From positions 22,484 to 86,483 of IMG/VR virus record IMGVR_UViG_3300020109_000011: a DNA stretch of 64,000 nucleotides; one strand, given 5' to 3'. A program made the translations under genes and the position numbers. Shown piece by piece: positions 50,778-57,713 of the stretch; the stretch's first letter is position 1, and every line of letters begins with the position of its first letter. The DNA is from a virus. Below the pieces are notes generated by a model. That model did no database searches and was not told the DNA's origin. It saw only the letters and a list, made by a program, of their open reading frames with translations.

Positions 50778-51196
50778 CCAACGAGGCCAACCGGCGACCC
50801 ACCGGGGACTACCGGCCGCGCGCCCTGATCGACTTCGACGGGGTGATCCACGCCTACGGCAGGGGCTGGCACGACGGCACCGCCTACGACGGGCCGATCC
50901 CCGGCGCCCAGAGCGCGCTGGACCAGCTGACCGAGGCGGGCTGGGAGGTGGTGATCTTCTCGACCCGCGATGCCGAGCAGATCCGCCAGTGGCTGGTCCA
51001 GCACGGCTTCCCCGCCTACCGGGTGACCAACGTCAAGGAGCCCGCCCAGTTCCTGCTGGACGACCGCGCGATCCGCTTCGAGCGCTGGAGCCAGGCGATG
51101 GCCGACATCCGCCGCCAGTACCCGATGACCACCGCCGACGCCGCCGAGGCGCGCCGGATCCACGGCTTCGCCGGGCCGCCGGTCCTGAACCGCTGA
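50774..51196 (+). CDS. HAD-superfamily hydrolase
   Basis: 140 residues, ATG after GAGGAGGAC. ALIDFDGVIHAY gives the nucleophile pair Asp20/Asp22 (DxDG), VVIFSTRDA gives motif II, and AQFLLDDRAI gives the acidic motif IV. Small single-domain HAD phosphatase without a cap domain, similar to phage-encoded polynucleotide kinase-type or nucleotide phosphatases. The substrate is unknown. Confidence 0.75.
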   Translation: MTNEANRRPTGDYRPRALIDFDGVIHAYGRGWHDGTAYDGPIPGAQSALDQLTEAGWEVVIFSTRDAEQIRQWLVQHGFPAYRVTNVKEPAQFLLDDRAIRFERWSQAMADIRRQYPMTTADAAEARRIHGFAGPPVLNR

Positions 51197-51345
51197 TGCG
51201 CTGGTGGAGGCGCTGGCGGGCCCAGCGGGAGTGCTTCCACCACGACCACACCCGGGGCATCTCGTGGATCCGGAGCGAGCTCATCGACCTGGGACGGCGC
51301 AAGATGTTCTGGTGCGCGGTCTGCGACCGCACCTGGTTCACCTGA
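51196..51345 (+). CDS. Basic zinc-finger-like microprotein
   Basis: 49 residues, ATG in a TGATG overlap. MRWWRRWRAQRECFHHDHTR, then FWCAVCDRTWF: Cys, His-His and CxxC could bind one zinc. Function unknown. Confidence 0.55.
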   Translation: MRWWRRWRAQRECFHHDHTRGISWIRSELIDLGRRKMFWCAVCDRTWFT

Positions 51346-51354
51346 GGAGACCCC

Positions 51355-51849
51355 GTGGCTGAAGCCTCCGGCATGGCCGGGAAGTACCCCGTGTCAACCG
51401 GCGGTCCCGAGGACATCCAGACCGCCTGGAAGATCCTGGCCGGGGGCGCGCCCGTGGCGGCTGCCTCGCTGGTGGACATCGCCGAGAACGGGAAGTCCGA
51501 GATGGCCCGGGTGACGGCCAGCATGGCCGTGCTGGACCGGGTGGGCCTGGCCACGCCGAAGGAGCGCCCCTCGGTCACCTTCGCGGTCATCCCGAAGGAG
51601 GCCCAGGAGTACGGGATCACCCAGCAGATCTCGGCCGCCGAGGTGATCCGGGACCGCCTGAAGGCCCTGGGCGCCGCCGTGCCGGGAGGCGGCAACTCCC
51701 ACCCGCACGTCCAGCCGCAGACGCAGACACCGCCGCTGGCCGAGGTCCCGGCCGGGGACCCGTCCTGGGCGTCCGACGACAGCGACATCGTGGACGCCCA
51801 GATCGTGGACGACGACGGCGACTGGGACGACGGCAACCCGTGGGGCTGA
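51355..51849 (+). CDS. Terminase small subunit-like protein
   Basis: 164 residues, GTG after GAGGAGA. The helical core IQTAWKILAGGAPVAAASLV, then SEMARVTASMAVLDRVGLAT, resembles the DNA-binding helices of phage small terminase subunits (..A...iLdRvGl..p). The C-terminus is strongly acidic and ends WDDGNPWG. No large terminase gene lies nearby, so the call is tentative. Contains GGTTGACAC at 51391. Confidence 0.4.
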   Translation: MAEASGMAGKYPVSTGGPEDIQTAWKILAGGAPVAAASLVDIAENGKSEMARVTASMAVLDRVGLATPKERPSVTFAVIPKEAQEYGITQQISAAEVIRDRLKALGAAVPGGGNSHPHVQPQTQTPPLAEVPAGDPSWASDDSDIVDAQIVDDDGDWDDGNPWG

Positions 51850-51944
51850 TCCTGGCCTTCCTGGCCGTGGCCGCGCTGGCTGGCCTGCTGGGCTTCTGGT
51901 GCGCGCTGGCGCTGCCCTGCCCGCACTGCGGGCGGCTGCGCTGA
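51840..51944 (+). CDS. Membrane microprotein with CxxC
   Basis: 34 residues from a GTG inside the end of the previous gene. MGLILAFLAVAALAGLLGFW is a membrane helix and CPHCGRLR a possible metal or redox pair. Coupled to the next gene by TGATG. Support is position and composition only. Confidence 0.45.
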   Translation: MGLILAFLAVAALAGLLGFWCALALPCPHCGRLR

Positions 51945-52156
51945 TGGACCTGATCCAGGGCTTCTGGCTGTTCCTGTGGGCGGTCACGGTCCTGCTGGCC
52001 GCCTTCGCCGGGTACGGGGCGGGCTGGGCAGTCGGCTGGCGCCGTGGCGCGCGCTGGCGGGACAGCCGCCCCTGGGACGGCGTGGAGCGGCGCGGTGCGC
52101 CCCGGCTGCCGCTGGACCCTCCGGCACCCCGGCAACGGCGGCACGGTGGCTCGTAG
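51944..52156 (+). CDS. Single-span membrane protein
   Basis: 70 residues. IQGFWLFLWAVTVLLAAFAG forms the membrane helix; the rest is basic and Pro-rich. ATG in a TGATG overlap. Unknown function. Confidence 0.58.
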   Translation: MDLIQGFWLFLWAVTVLLAAFAGYGAGWAVGWRRGARWRDSRPWDGVERRGAPRLPLDPPAPRQRRHGGS

Positions 52157-52165
52157 GGTCGGGAC

Positions 52166-52561
52166 GTGGACTTCACCTGGACCGGAGCGGACTGGCTGGT
52201 CGCGCTGCTGCTGTGCTGGCTGGCGCTGGGGATCGGCTTCGTCATGGGCTGGGCCGGGCGGGTGTCCTTCGAGCGGCACCACCGGGGCAGCGTCCCCGTG
52301 GAGGCTGCTCCCGCGCCGAAGACTGCGCCCTCCCCTACCCCGCACACCCAGAAGATCGACTTCAGCCAGGCGCCCCCGCCTGTGTCAACCGCCGGGCACC
52401 CGCTGCGCCGGGCCAGCGACCGCCCGGGCGGCCCGGAGCCCGAGGTCCGGCCCGGGGGCCGACGCCGGTCCGACGCCCCCGCGATGACCCGGGCCGAGGC
52501 GCGCAGGCTGCGGGAGCAGGGCTATCCGGACCCGGACACAGAACGGCCCCGCCAGCCGTAG
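52166..52561 (+). CDS. Membrane-anchored protein with disordered tail
   Basis: 131 residues from a GTG. WLVALLLCWLALGIGFVMGW is a membrane helix; a Pro/Ala-rich cytoplasmic tail ends in a short helix (MTRAEARRLREQGY). TAGGGT (52154-52159) lies six bases before the GTG, matching the leaderless spacing although no TTGACA box is seen. Last gene of the rightward arm; its stop is within the terminator loop. Confidence 0.55.
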   Translation: MDFTWTGADWLVALLLCWLALGIGFVMGWAGRVSFERHHRGSVPVEAAPAPKTAPSPTPHTQKIDFSQAPPPVSTAGHPLRRASDRPGGPEPEVRPGGRRRSDAPAMTRAEARRLREQGYPDPDTERPRQP

Positions 52562-52574
52562 CCAGCGGGGCCGT
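52543..52574. terminator. Bidirectional terminator between convergent arms
   Basis: ACGGCCCCGC (52543-52552) pairs with GCGGGGCCGT (52565-52574). It separates the rightward gene ending at 52561 from the leftward gene ending at 52648. Confidence 0.8.
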
Positions 52575-52647
52575 CTCGCGGGGGCTACCCCTGTGGGGCG
52601 CTTGGGCCGCGTGCATCCCTGATGCGGGGAGGCTACGCGCGCCGGGG

Positions 52648-53145
52648 TCACCAGGTGAAGACCTCCCGGATGAGCGCCACGATCCGGTCCAGCAGGGCCT
52701 GGAGCGAGCTCACAGCCTGCCCGGCGGGGGCAGCGTCGAGGACGGGGGCGCTGGCGGGCTGGGGAGCAGGCCGCACGGGCGCTGCCGTGGCGGACGGCTG
52801 GGCGCCCACCGGAGCCTGCTGCGCAACGGGCGCCTGCGGGGCGGGCTGCGGCGCGGGAGCAGGTGCACTCGGGGTCTCCTCGGGCTGGGGCCCCCAGATG
52901 ATCTCGGCCGGGCCGCACACGTCAGGGTCCACCGAGATGATGACCTCGGCCGGGTCGGGGCACCGGTAGGAGCCGATCCGCTCCTCGGGCAGCTGGACGG
53001 CCACGCAGCCGAACTCGCCCTGGAACTCCTCGCCGGGAGCGCAGGTCGGCTCGCTGGGGCCGTCGGCCAGCGCGGGGCTGGCGGTGAGCAGGACCGCGCC
53101 AGCGGCGGTCACCGTGATGAGCGCTCGGAGCGCGGTCTTCGTCAT
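52648..53145 (-). CDS. Secreted protein with signal peptide, leaderless
   Basis: 165 residues beginning MTKTALRALITVTAAGAVLL, a clear Sec signal peptide with likely cleavage after ASPALA (residue 27). The mature N-terminal 60 residues hold four Cys that could form disulphides (CAPGEEFQGEFGC, CPDPAEV, CGPAE); then a Pro/Ala-rich linker and a C-terminal amphipathic helix (LQALLDRIVALIREVFTW). GATACT lies six bases from the ATG. Likely acts in the cell envelope, for example in superinfection exclusion (inference). Confidence 0.7.
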   Translation of the reverse strand: MTKTALRALITVTAAGAVLLTASPALADGPSEPTCAPGEEFQGEFGCVAVQLPEERIGSYRCPDPAEVIISVDPDVCGPAEIIWGPQPEETPSAPAPAPQPAPQAPVAQQAPVGAQPSATAAPVRPAPQPASAPVLDAAPAGQAVSSLQALLDRIVALIREVFTW

Positions 53146-53151
53146 GCACCC

Positions 53152-53171
53152 AGTATCGTCACATTTGTCAA
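53152..53171 (-). promoter_or_regulatory. Leaderless promoter with single TTGACA box
   Basis: TTGACA (53166-53171), 8 bp, GATACT (53152-53157), six bases to the ATG at 53145, minus strand. Just upstream, TTGAGCGGCGCGCCGAAG (53177-53194, plus strand) is nearly repeated at 57064. Confidence 0.65.
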
Positions 53172-53245
53172 CAAACTTGAGCGGCGCGCCGAAGAAATGT
53201 CTCTGGGCCGTGGTAGTCCACCCCTCCGGGTGACCCCGGGCACGA

Positions 53246-53280
53246 CGAAGGCCCGCTCCCCGGAGGGGAACGGGCCTTCG
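53246..53280 (-). terminator. Rho-independent-type hairpin
   Basis: CGAAGGCCCG (53246-53255) pairs with CGGGCCTTCG (53271-53280), with an inner CTCCCC/GGGG pairing, 31 bp past the stop at 53311. Confidence 0.8.
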
Positions 53281-53310
53281 CGGCTGCCTGAGGATGCGAG
53301 CCCGGCCAGG

Positions 53311-53502
53311 CTACCCGAGCAGCGTGCGGGCGTCGGCCACCTCGGTGCCCAGGGCCTCCAGCTGGTCAGGGTCGATCAGGAAGTCCTGGCCGCCGATGCA
53401 GAGCCGGAACGCGGTCCAGCCCTCCTGCGGGTCGTAGGTGATCTCGGGGTTCTCCCCGCTGTCCCGGATGTCGGTGGTCGGGTGGTCCGGCTCGTCGGCC
53501 AT
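53311..53502 (-). CDS. Hypothetical small protein
   Basis: 63 residues, ATG overlapping the previous stop. EITYDPQEGWTAFRLCIGGQ then DFLIDPDQLEALGTEVADA: a strand pair and helix. Coupled to the genes upstream; function unknown. Confidence 0.58.
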   Translation of the reverse strand: MADEPDHPTTDIRDSGENPEITYDPQEGWTAFRLCIGGQDFLIDPDQLEALGTEVADARTLLG

Positions 53503-53720
53503 CACGCCTCCACGCTCACGATCCGGACCTCGGTCACCATCGGCCCCAGCCGGTGCCAGCACATCCAGGCGGCCAGGTTGCGGGCCTCGTTCTCGACGCG
53601 GCTCCAGCCCGGGCGGTCCTCGACCGCGACCCGGACGTGGTGGGTCCGGGTGTTGGCCGGGGTGGGCGGGCGCTGGCGCGCCACGTCCACCTCCAGGTCG
53701 AAGATCAGCTGCTGGGCCAT
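53502..53720 (-). CDS. Hypothetical small protein
   Basis: 72 residues, ATG in a TGATG overlap. Alternating strands (AQQLIFDLEVDVARQRPP, HHVRVAVEDRPGWS) and a helix with NEARNLAAWMCWHRLG. No family recognised. Confidence 0.55.
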   Translation of the reverse strand: MAQQLIFDLEVDVARQRPPTPANTRTHHVRVAVEDRPGWSRVENEARNLAAWMCWHRLGPMVTEVRIVSVEA

Positions 53721-54493
53721 CACAGGGTCCTCTCGGCGGGCGGGGAGCCCAGGAGCTCGGGGCGGTCGTTCTCGTCGGCGGCCTCGTCCAGCACCTCCAC
53801 GTCGGTGTCAACCGGCACGGCCGGGAGCTCGACCAGGGTCCGGGTCTCCCCCGCCTCGATGCCCAGCCGGGTGGCCTCGGCCTGGACCATCGCCTCGATG
53901 TCGGCGCGGGCCTTCTGCACGACGTTCTCGGTGTGCTCGACCAGCGTCTTCGCCGCGTGGTGGATGTTGGGCGCGGAGTTCTCGATGGCGTAGTGCAGCG
54001 CGCGCAGCGCCTCGTTGCGCACCTTGGCGGGCGCCTTGTCGGTCAGCGCCTTCTCGTAGGCGTCGCGCGCCTCGCGGATCTTCACGAAGGCCGCCGCCGC
54101 CGCGCCCTTGACCTCGCCCATCGAGTGCGCGAGCCGGGGCGCGTACTCCACGCCGGGGACGTTCCAGTCGGTCTCGGTGCGCCGGATGGTGCACGGGACC
54201 CCGGAGGTGTTCATGGACGAGACGAAGCTGGCCCACTGGGCCTCGCTCATCTCGACCTCGATCAGGTCCGGCCCGGAGCCGTGGATGTAGTCGTGGCTGC
54301 CCTCCCGCGAGCGGGTGGCGCGCTGGACGGTGACCCGCACGGTGCGGCCGTGCTTGATGTCGCTGTCGAACAGGACGACCCCCGGGGTGGCCGAGACCCG
54401 GTGCGCCACGATGCTGCCCCAGGCGGGGTGCTCCTCGGAGCCGTACTCGGTCTTGGTCGGGGGCTGCGGGGCGTGCCAGACGGTGTCGCGCAT
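53720..54493 (-). CDS. Conserved actinophage protein of unknown function
   Basis: 257 residues, ATG after GAGGAGAA. EEHPAWGSIVAHRVSATPGV, VLFDSDIKHGRTVRVTVQRA, DYIHGSGPDLIEVEMSEAQW, then ASFVSSMNTSGVPCTIRR is a pattern that recurs in many actinophage early regions without known function. The C-terminal half is a coiled coil. Contains GGTTGACAC at 53805. Confidence 0.7.
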   Translation of the reverse strand: MRDTVWHAPQPPTKTEYGSEEHPAWGSIVAHRVSATPGVVLFDSDIKHGRTVRVTVQRATRSREGSHDYIHGSGPDLIEVEMSEAQWASFVSSMNTSGVPCTIRRTETDWNVPGVEYAPRLAHSMGEVKGAAAAAFVKIREARDAYEKALTDKAPAKVRNEALRALHYAIENSAPNIHHAAKTLVEHTENVVQKARADIEAMVQAEATRLGIEAGETRTLVELPAVPVDTDVEVLDEAADENDRPELLGSPPAERTL

Positions 54494-54526
54494 GGGGGTT
54501 CTCCTCAGGCTGTGGAAAGGGCTGTG

Positions 54527-54550
54527 GGCCCGGCCCCGAAGGGCCGGGCC
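54527..54550 (-). terminator. Short-loop hairpin
   Basis: GGCCCGGCCC (54527-54536) pairs with GGGCCGGGCC (54541-54550), tetraloop CGAA, 12 bp past the stop at 54563. A GGTTGACAG variant abuts it at 54551. Confidence 0.8.
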
Positions 54551-54562
54551 GGTTGACAGGGG

Positions 54563-54739
54563 TCAGCCGTTCAGGCGCTCGGCCAGGTAGACCGCGTCGC
54601 CCTCGAAGCTGCCGAGGACGAAGGCCAGGCGCCCGGCGGGGATGAGCTCCACGCCTGCGGGGGTCTGCACGGCGGGGCCCTGCTCCTGGGCTGCGAGCAG
54701 CTGGGCGGGGGTGACCGGGGTGGTGAGCGTCTGCGTCAT
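54563..54739 (-). CDS. Leaderless small protein, MTQT class
   Basis: 58 residues beginning MTQTLTTPVTPAQLLAAQEQ, ending AFVLGSFEGDAVYLAERLNG. Compact, mixed helix and strand. CATACT ends six bases before the ATG. Monocistronic between two hairpins. Function unknown. Confidence 0.62.
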   Translation of the reverse strand: MTQTLTTPVTPAQLLAAQEQGPAVQTPAGVELIPAGRLAFVLGSFEGDAVYLAERLNG

Positions 54740-54745
54740 GGGCCA

Positions 54746-54774
54746 AGTATGCATGGCCGTGTCAACAGTGTCAA
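54746..54774 (-). promoter_or_regulatory. Leaderless early promoter with tandem TTGACA boxes
   Basis: TTGACA at 54769-54774 and 54760-54765 (minus strand), 17 bp, CATACT at 54746-54751, six bases to the ATG at 54739. Confidence 0.8.
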
Positions 54775-54797
54775 CAAGACACGCCCGGGACACACCA

Positions 54798-54839
54798 CGG
54801 GCCCGGCTACCGAGGCTTGAACGCCTTGGGCCGGGCCCG
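54798..54839 (-). terminator. Hairpin ending the short orphan unit
   Basis: CGGGCCCGGC (54798-54807) pairs with GCCGGGCCCG (54830-54839), with an inner AGGC/GCCT stem. It lies 115-160 bp downstream of the orphan promoter at 54955. Confidence 0.75.
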
Positions 54840-54932
54840 GGTGCTGCGGTGCGGGAAGCGTGGCCGAACGTCCCCGGATCCGTGCGTGTGACCAGCGCGC
54901 CGGTCACGCCCGTAGGTGGGGTGGAAGGCCAG
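54807..54932 (-). other. Possible short gene or small RNA with no canonical start
   Basis: Downstream of the promoter at 54955-54973 one minus-strand frame runs 41 codons from a CTG (54932) to a TAG at 54807-54809, encoding GPLAFHPTYGRD... and ending RARPKAFKPR. No ATG, GTG or TTG opens it. Either a non-standard start is used or the 150-nt transcript is a small RNA ending at the hairpin 54798-54839. Confidence 0.3.
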
Positions 54933-54954
54933 TGGCCCCTGCTGCCGCGAGCTC

Positions 54955-54973
54955 AGTATGGCAACCGTGTCAA
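54955..54973 (-). promoter_or_regulatory. Orphan early-type promoter
   Basis: TTGACA (54968-54973), 7 bp, CATACT (54955-54960), minus strand. No start codon lies six bases downstream. The box contains the TGA of the gene 54970-56034. Confidence 0.55.
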
Positions 54974-56034
54974 CGGTGGAGCGCGTAGACCTTGTCGGTC
55001 ACGACCAGCGGCTTGCCCTCGGGGCCCTTCACGTAGGGCGCCCGCCAGATCCGGGCCATGAAGCGCCCGGGCGCGACCTCCTGCGCCAGCGGGTGGTCCG
55101 GCCCGACGTGGTACCAGGCCCAGTGGCCGCGCACGACCCAGCGGTGCGACCACTCCACCAGAGTCTCCCCCTCGGCGCGGGCGCTCTCCTTGCGGCGCAG
55201 CTGGACCACGGTGACGCGGTGCGGGATGCCCATCCGGCCGGTCCGCTTCCGCCGGGCCCTGTCAACCGGGGCGTCGGAGGTGTCGGCGACCGTCTGGCCC
55301 AGCAGCAGCCAGAAGGCGTGCATCAGGCGGACCGGGTTCGTGAACTCGTGCGGCGTGTCGCCCTCGGCGAGGATCTGTGCGGCGTGCTCCTCGCGCGTGG
55401 TCATCATCGCCGGGCCCAGCCGCATCCCCTCGTAGAGGTTGTTGCAGCCGATCAGGCCCCAGCGGCCCAGCGTGCGCTCGACCTCGTCCACGGCCGACTG
55501 CGGGAAGCCCTTGCTCTCGGCGTCCTTCGGGAGCAGCGCGTAGATCTCGTCGGGCTCCTCGCGGTGGTCGTTGAACAGGTAGATCACCGTGCCGGTCATC
55601 GGCTCGCCCGTGTCGTGCTGGGCGTACTGCACCAGCACCGGGGCCCAGCAGGCCCAGCTGATCAGCATCTTCCGGCCGCGCACGTCGTGGAACGGCAGCC
55701 CGCCCTCGAACCGCGCGATGCCCGAGCGGGTCGGCATGATCGAGTGCTGGATCCGGTCCAGGCCGTCCAGCTGGCTGGCCGCGTACTGGATCAGCGTGCC
55801 CATCTCGGCCGAGACGTGGTAGGCGGCAGCGTTGGGCAGGGTCTGGCGCAGCGCGTCCACCACGGCCGCACCCTGTGCGCGGGCCAGCGGCGGGCTCTCG
55901 ATGGCCTCCTGCACGGCCGCACGCGGGTTGTGGATGTCCAGGGCCACCTGACCGGTCCACATGCGCCGCAGCAGCGGGTTCTCCAGCCGGACCATCAGGT
56001 CGGCCTTGTGGTCCAGCACCTCGGGCGCCCTCAC
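54970..56034 (-). CDS. Large hypothetical early protein
   Basis: 354 residues from a GTG in a GTGA overlap. N-terminal helical part (NPLLRRMWTGQVALDIHNPR); a middle alpha/beta part with ISWACWAPVLVQYAQHDTGE; and a C-terminal block RVTVVQLRRKE, WSHRWVVRGHWAWYHVG, APYVKGPEGKPLVV. That last block is familiar from proteins of unknown function in actinobacterial phages and plasmids. Third gene of an operon starting at 56593. Enzymatic role not evident. Confidence 0.62.
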   Translation of the reverse strand: MRAPEVLDHKADLMVRLENPLLRRMWTGQVALDIHNPRAAVQEAIESPPLARAQGAAVVDALRQTLPNAAAYHVSAEMGTLIQYAASQLDGLDRIQHSIMPTRSGIARFEGGLPFHDVRGRKMLISWACWAPVLVQYAQHDTGEPMTGTVIYLFNDHREEPDEIYALLPKDAESKGFPQSAVDEVERTLGRWGLIGCNNLYEGMRLGPAMMTTREEHAAQILAEGDTPHEFTNPVRLMHAFWLLLGQTVADTSDAPVDRARRKRTGRMGIPHRVTVVQLRRKESARAEGETLVEWSHRWVVRGHWAWYHVGPDHPLAQEVAPGRFMARIWRAPYVKGPEGKPLVVTDKVYALHR

Positions 56035-56255
56035 AGGAGCATCCGGGGGAAGGGCAGCTGCTTGGTCTCCAGCGCGGCGGCGGCCAGGTAGCCCGCCTGG
56101 GCGTTGGACCCGGCGATGGCCTCCAGCACGCCCTCCCACAGCCCGTGCTCCAGGATGGTGGCCGAGACGTAGTCGGCGGCGGCGGCGGCCTTGGCCACCA
56201 GGCCCACCTCGCGGCGGACCTCGGCCACGGACGAGAACGGCACGGCGGCGGTCAC
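56031..56255 (-). CDS. Hypothetical helical protein
   Basis: 74 residues from a GTG in a GTGA overlap. Almost all helix (VAEVRREVGLVAKAAAAADY, WEGVLEAIAGSNAQAGYLAA). Coupled on both sides; unknown function. Confidence 0.58.
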   Translation of the reverse strand: MTAAVPFSSVAEVRREVGLVAKAAAAADYVSATILEHGLWEGVLEAIAGSNAQAGYLAAAALETKQLPFPRMLL

Positions 56256-56593
56256 GCCCGCACCGTCCCGCCCAGCGCGCCGCGCACGGCCACGACCGCG
56301 AAGATCGCGCGGCCCTCGGCGTCCATCCGGGCCCGCACCGCGCGGGCGTCGGCCGGGAGGACGTAGGAGTCCAGCTTCGCGGCCCAGCGCGGGCCGCGCG
56401 GGTCGTCGGCCAGCCGCTCGGTCTCGAAGCGGATCAGCGCGCCGTAGGTGGCGCCGGAGCGGCCGTTGATCAGGGTGGCGGGCTCGGTCGTCTCGATGCG
56501 CTCGGCCTGGAGGAGGGCCAGCCACAGGGCGTCGTTGACCTCGCCCTGTGCGAGGGCTCCGGTCGGGGTGCTGGGGATCAGGGTCTGCGTCAT
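56252..56593 (-). CDS. Leaderless protein, MTQT class
   Basis: 113 residues beginning MTQTLIPSTPTGALAQGEVN. Alpha/beta sequence with LINGRSGATYGALIRFETER and AEGRAIFAVVAVRGALGG. First gene of the operon 56593-54970. CATACT lies six bases from the ATG. No family recognised. Confidence 0.65.
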   Translation of the reverse strand: MTQTLIPSTPTGALAQGEVNDALWLALLQAERIETTEPATLINGRSGATYGALIRFETERLADDPRGPRWAAKLDSYVLPADARAVRARMDAEGRAIFAVVAVRGALGGTVRA

Positions 56594-56599
56594 GGCTCT

Positions 56600-56628
56600 A
56601 GTATGCACTCCGTTGTCAACAGTGTCAA
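56600..56628 (-). promoter_or_regulatory. Leaderless early promoter with tandem TTGACA boxes
   Basis: TTGACA at 56623-56628 and 56614-56619 (minus strand), 17 bp, CATACT at 56600-56605, six bases to the ATG at 56593. It begins only 5 bp beyond the stop at 56634, with no hairpin between. Confidence 0.8.
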
Positions 56629-56633
56629 CAGGG

Positions 56634-57032
56634 TCAGCAGTGCGTGTTGCCGACCTGGTTGACGAAGTCCCGGGCCTCGGTGTCGGTCAGGCCGAAGTTC
56701 CAGACCAGCGAGTCGGCCATGTTGACCACCGGCACCCCGGCGGTGAAGCCCTCGCAGATCAGGTCGGCGGTCTGCTCGACCAGCGCGACCTGCTCGGGGG
56801 TGAGGTCCGCGCCGGGCACGAGCTCGACGGCCACCGACTGGTAGACCGGGATCGCGTCGATGCGCTGGAACTCCACGGCCGGGGTGTCAACCACCTGGGC
56901 CTGGGTGCCGGGGTTCGGCATCAGCAGCAGGGCCATCAGGCCGAAGGCCAGCGTGGCCAGGACGACCAGGGCGCCACGAGCGGCGGCCTGGGTGCGGGTG
57001 AGGGCGGGGGCGAGGGCGAAGGTCTGCGTCAT
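56634..57032 (-). CDS. Membrane-anchored or secreted DUF732-like protein, leaderless
   Basis: 132 residues beginning MTQTFALAPALTRTQAAARG, followed by a hydrophobic helix (ALVVLATLAFGLMALLLM) that acts as signal or anchor. The exported part ends LICEGFTAGVPVVNMADSLV, then TDTEARDFVNQVGNTHC: two Cys framing helices, as in the actinobacterial DUF732 family. The -10 is a weak GAGACT six bases from the ATG, and the TTGACA boxes here point the other way (57056). Confidence 0.62.
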   Translation of the reverse strand: MTQTFALAPALTRTQAAARGALVVLATLAFGLMALLLMPNPGTQAQVVDTPAVEFQRIDAIPVYQSVAVELVPGADLTPEQVALVEQTADLICEGFTAGVPVVNMADSLVWNFGLTDTEARDFVNQVGNTHC

Positions 57033-57143
57033 GCCCAGAGTCTCGGCTATCTCGTTGACAATGTTGAGCCGACGCGCCGAAGTTCTTTCGCGCGTCGCCG
57101 GACAACGCGCCGAGGTGCGACGTTCTGGGTCACCGGGGGCTCC

Positions 57144-57149
57144 TACGCT
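57144..57149 (+). promoter_or_regulatory. Possible leaderless -10 for rightward gene
   Basis: TACGCT (57144-57149) ends six bases before the GTG at 57156. Upstream, a plus-strand TTGACA/TTGAGC pair (near 57055-57069) is too far away to be the -35. Confidence 0.4.
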
Positions 57150-57155
57150 CGCGGC

Positions 57156-57674
57156 GTGGAGCTCATCGACCTGGACGACCTCACCGACCGGGGCCTGCTG
57201 AAGCAGGTGCTCCGATCTGTCAACCGCATGGAGGAACGCATGACCGCGCTCACCGACGCCATCGGCCGCCTGGCCGGGGCCATCACCGACCGGATCGGCA
57301 CGCTGGAGGACACCATCGCGCGCGAGCGTGAGGCGGCCGAGGCGCTGGCCGCCGCCGAGGCGGCCGAGGACGTGGAGCAGAACGCCGAGCGCGACCGGCT
57401 CATCAGCGAGCGGGACGCGGCGCGCGCCGAGACCGACCGCGTGCTGGCCGAGGCCACCGAGCAGGTGGATGCGCTCACCGCGCAGGTGCAGGGTTCCCAG
57501 GAGGCGCCGGGCACCGAGGAGCCGGACGCCCCGACCGAGCCGGAGACCCCGGCGGGCGGCGGCGGCACGGTGGACGGCAGCGAGGGCGAGGTCCCCGGGG
57601 TGACCCCGGTGGAGACCGAGCCGGTCGCCAGCGAGCCGGTCGGCGAGGGCGACCAGCCGCAGCAGCAGGGCTGA
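57156..57674 (+). CDS. Coiled-coil protein with acidic tail, inserted rightward gene
   Basis: 172 residues from a GTG. A helical N-terminus (ELIDLDDLTDRGLLKQVLRS) leads into a long coiled coil (TDRIGTLEDTIAREREAAEA and on), then a Glu/Pro/Gly-rich acidic tail ending QPQQQG. The only rightward gene within the leftward arm 52.6-63.4 kb, closed by its own terminator. Function unknown. Confidence 0.6.
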   Translation: MELIDLDDLTDRGLLKQVLRSVNRMEERMTALTDAIGRLAGAITDRIGTLEDTIAREREAAEALAAAEAAEDVEQNAERDRLISERDAARAETDRVLAEATEQVDALTAQVQGSQEAPGTEEPDAPTEPETPAGGGGTVDGSEGEVPGVTPVETEPVASEPVGEGDQPQQQG

Positions 57675-57680
57675 CGCAGC

Positions 57681-57710
57681 GAGGCCCGGACCCATGCGGG
57701 TCCGGGCCTC
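57681..57710. terminator. Strong bidirectional hairpin
   Basis: 13-bp perfect stem (57681-57693 with 57698-57710), tetraloop ATGC, between the rightward stop at 57674 and the leftward stop at 57714. A GGTTGACAC copy abuts it. Confidence 0.85.
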
Positions 57711-57713
57711 GTG

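Larger units (their letters stand above)
42506..52390. repeat. Dispersed GGTTGACAC sites, rightward early arm
   Basis: Forward at 42506, 43760, 45394, 47012, 49789; reverse at 48162, 51391, 52382. CGTTGACAC at 47026 and GGTTGACAG at 48663 are close variants. The 49789 site and the 47026 variant double as boxes of leaderless promoters. Confidence 0.85.
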
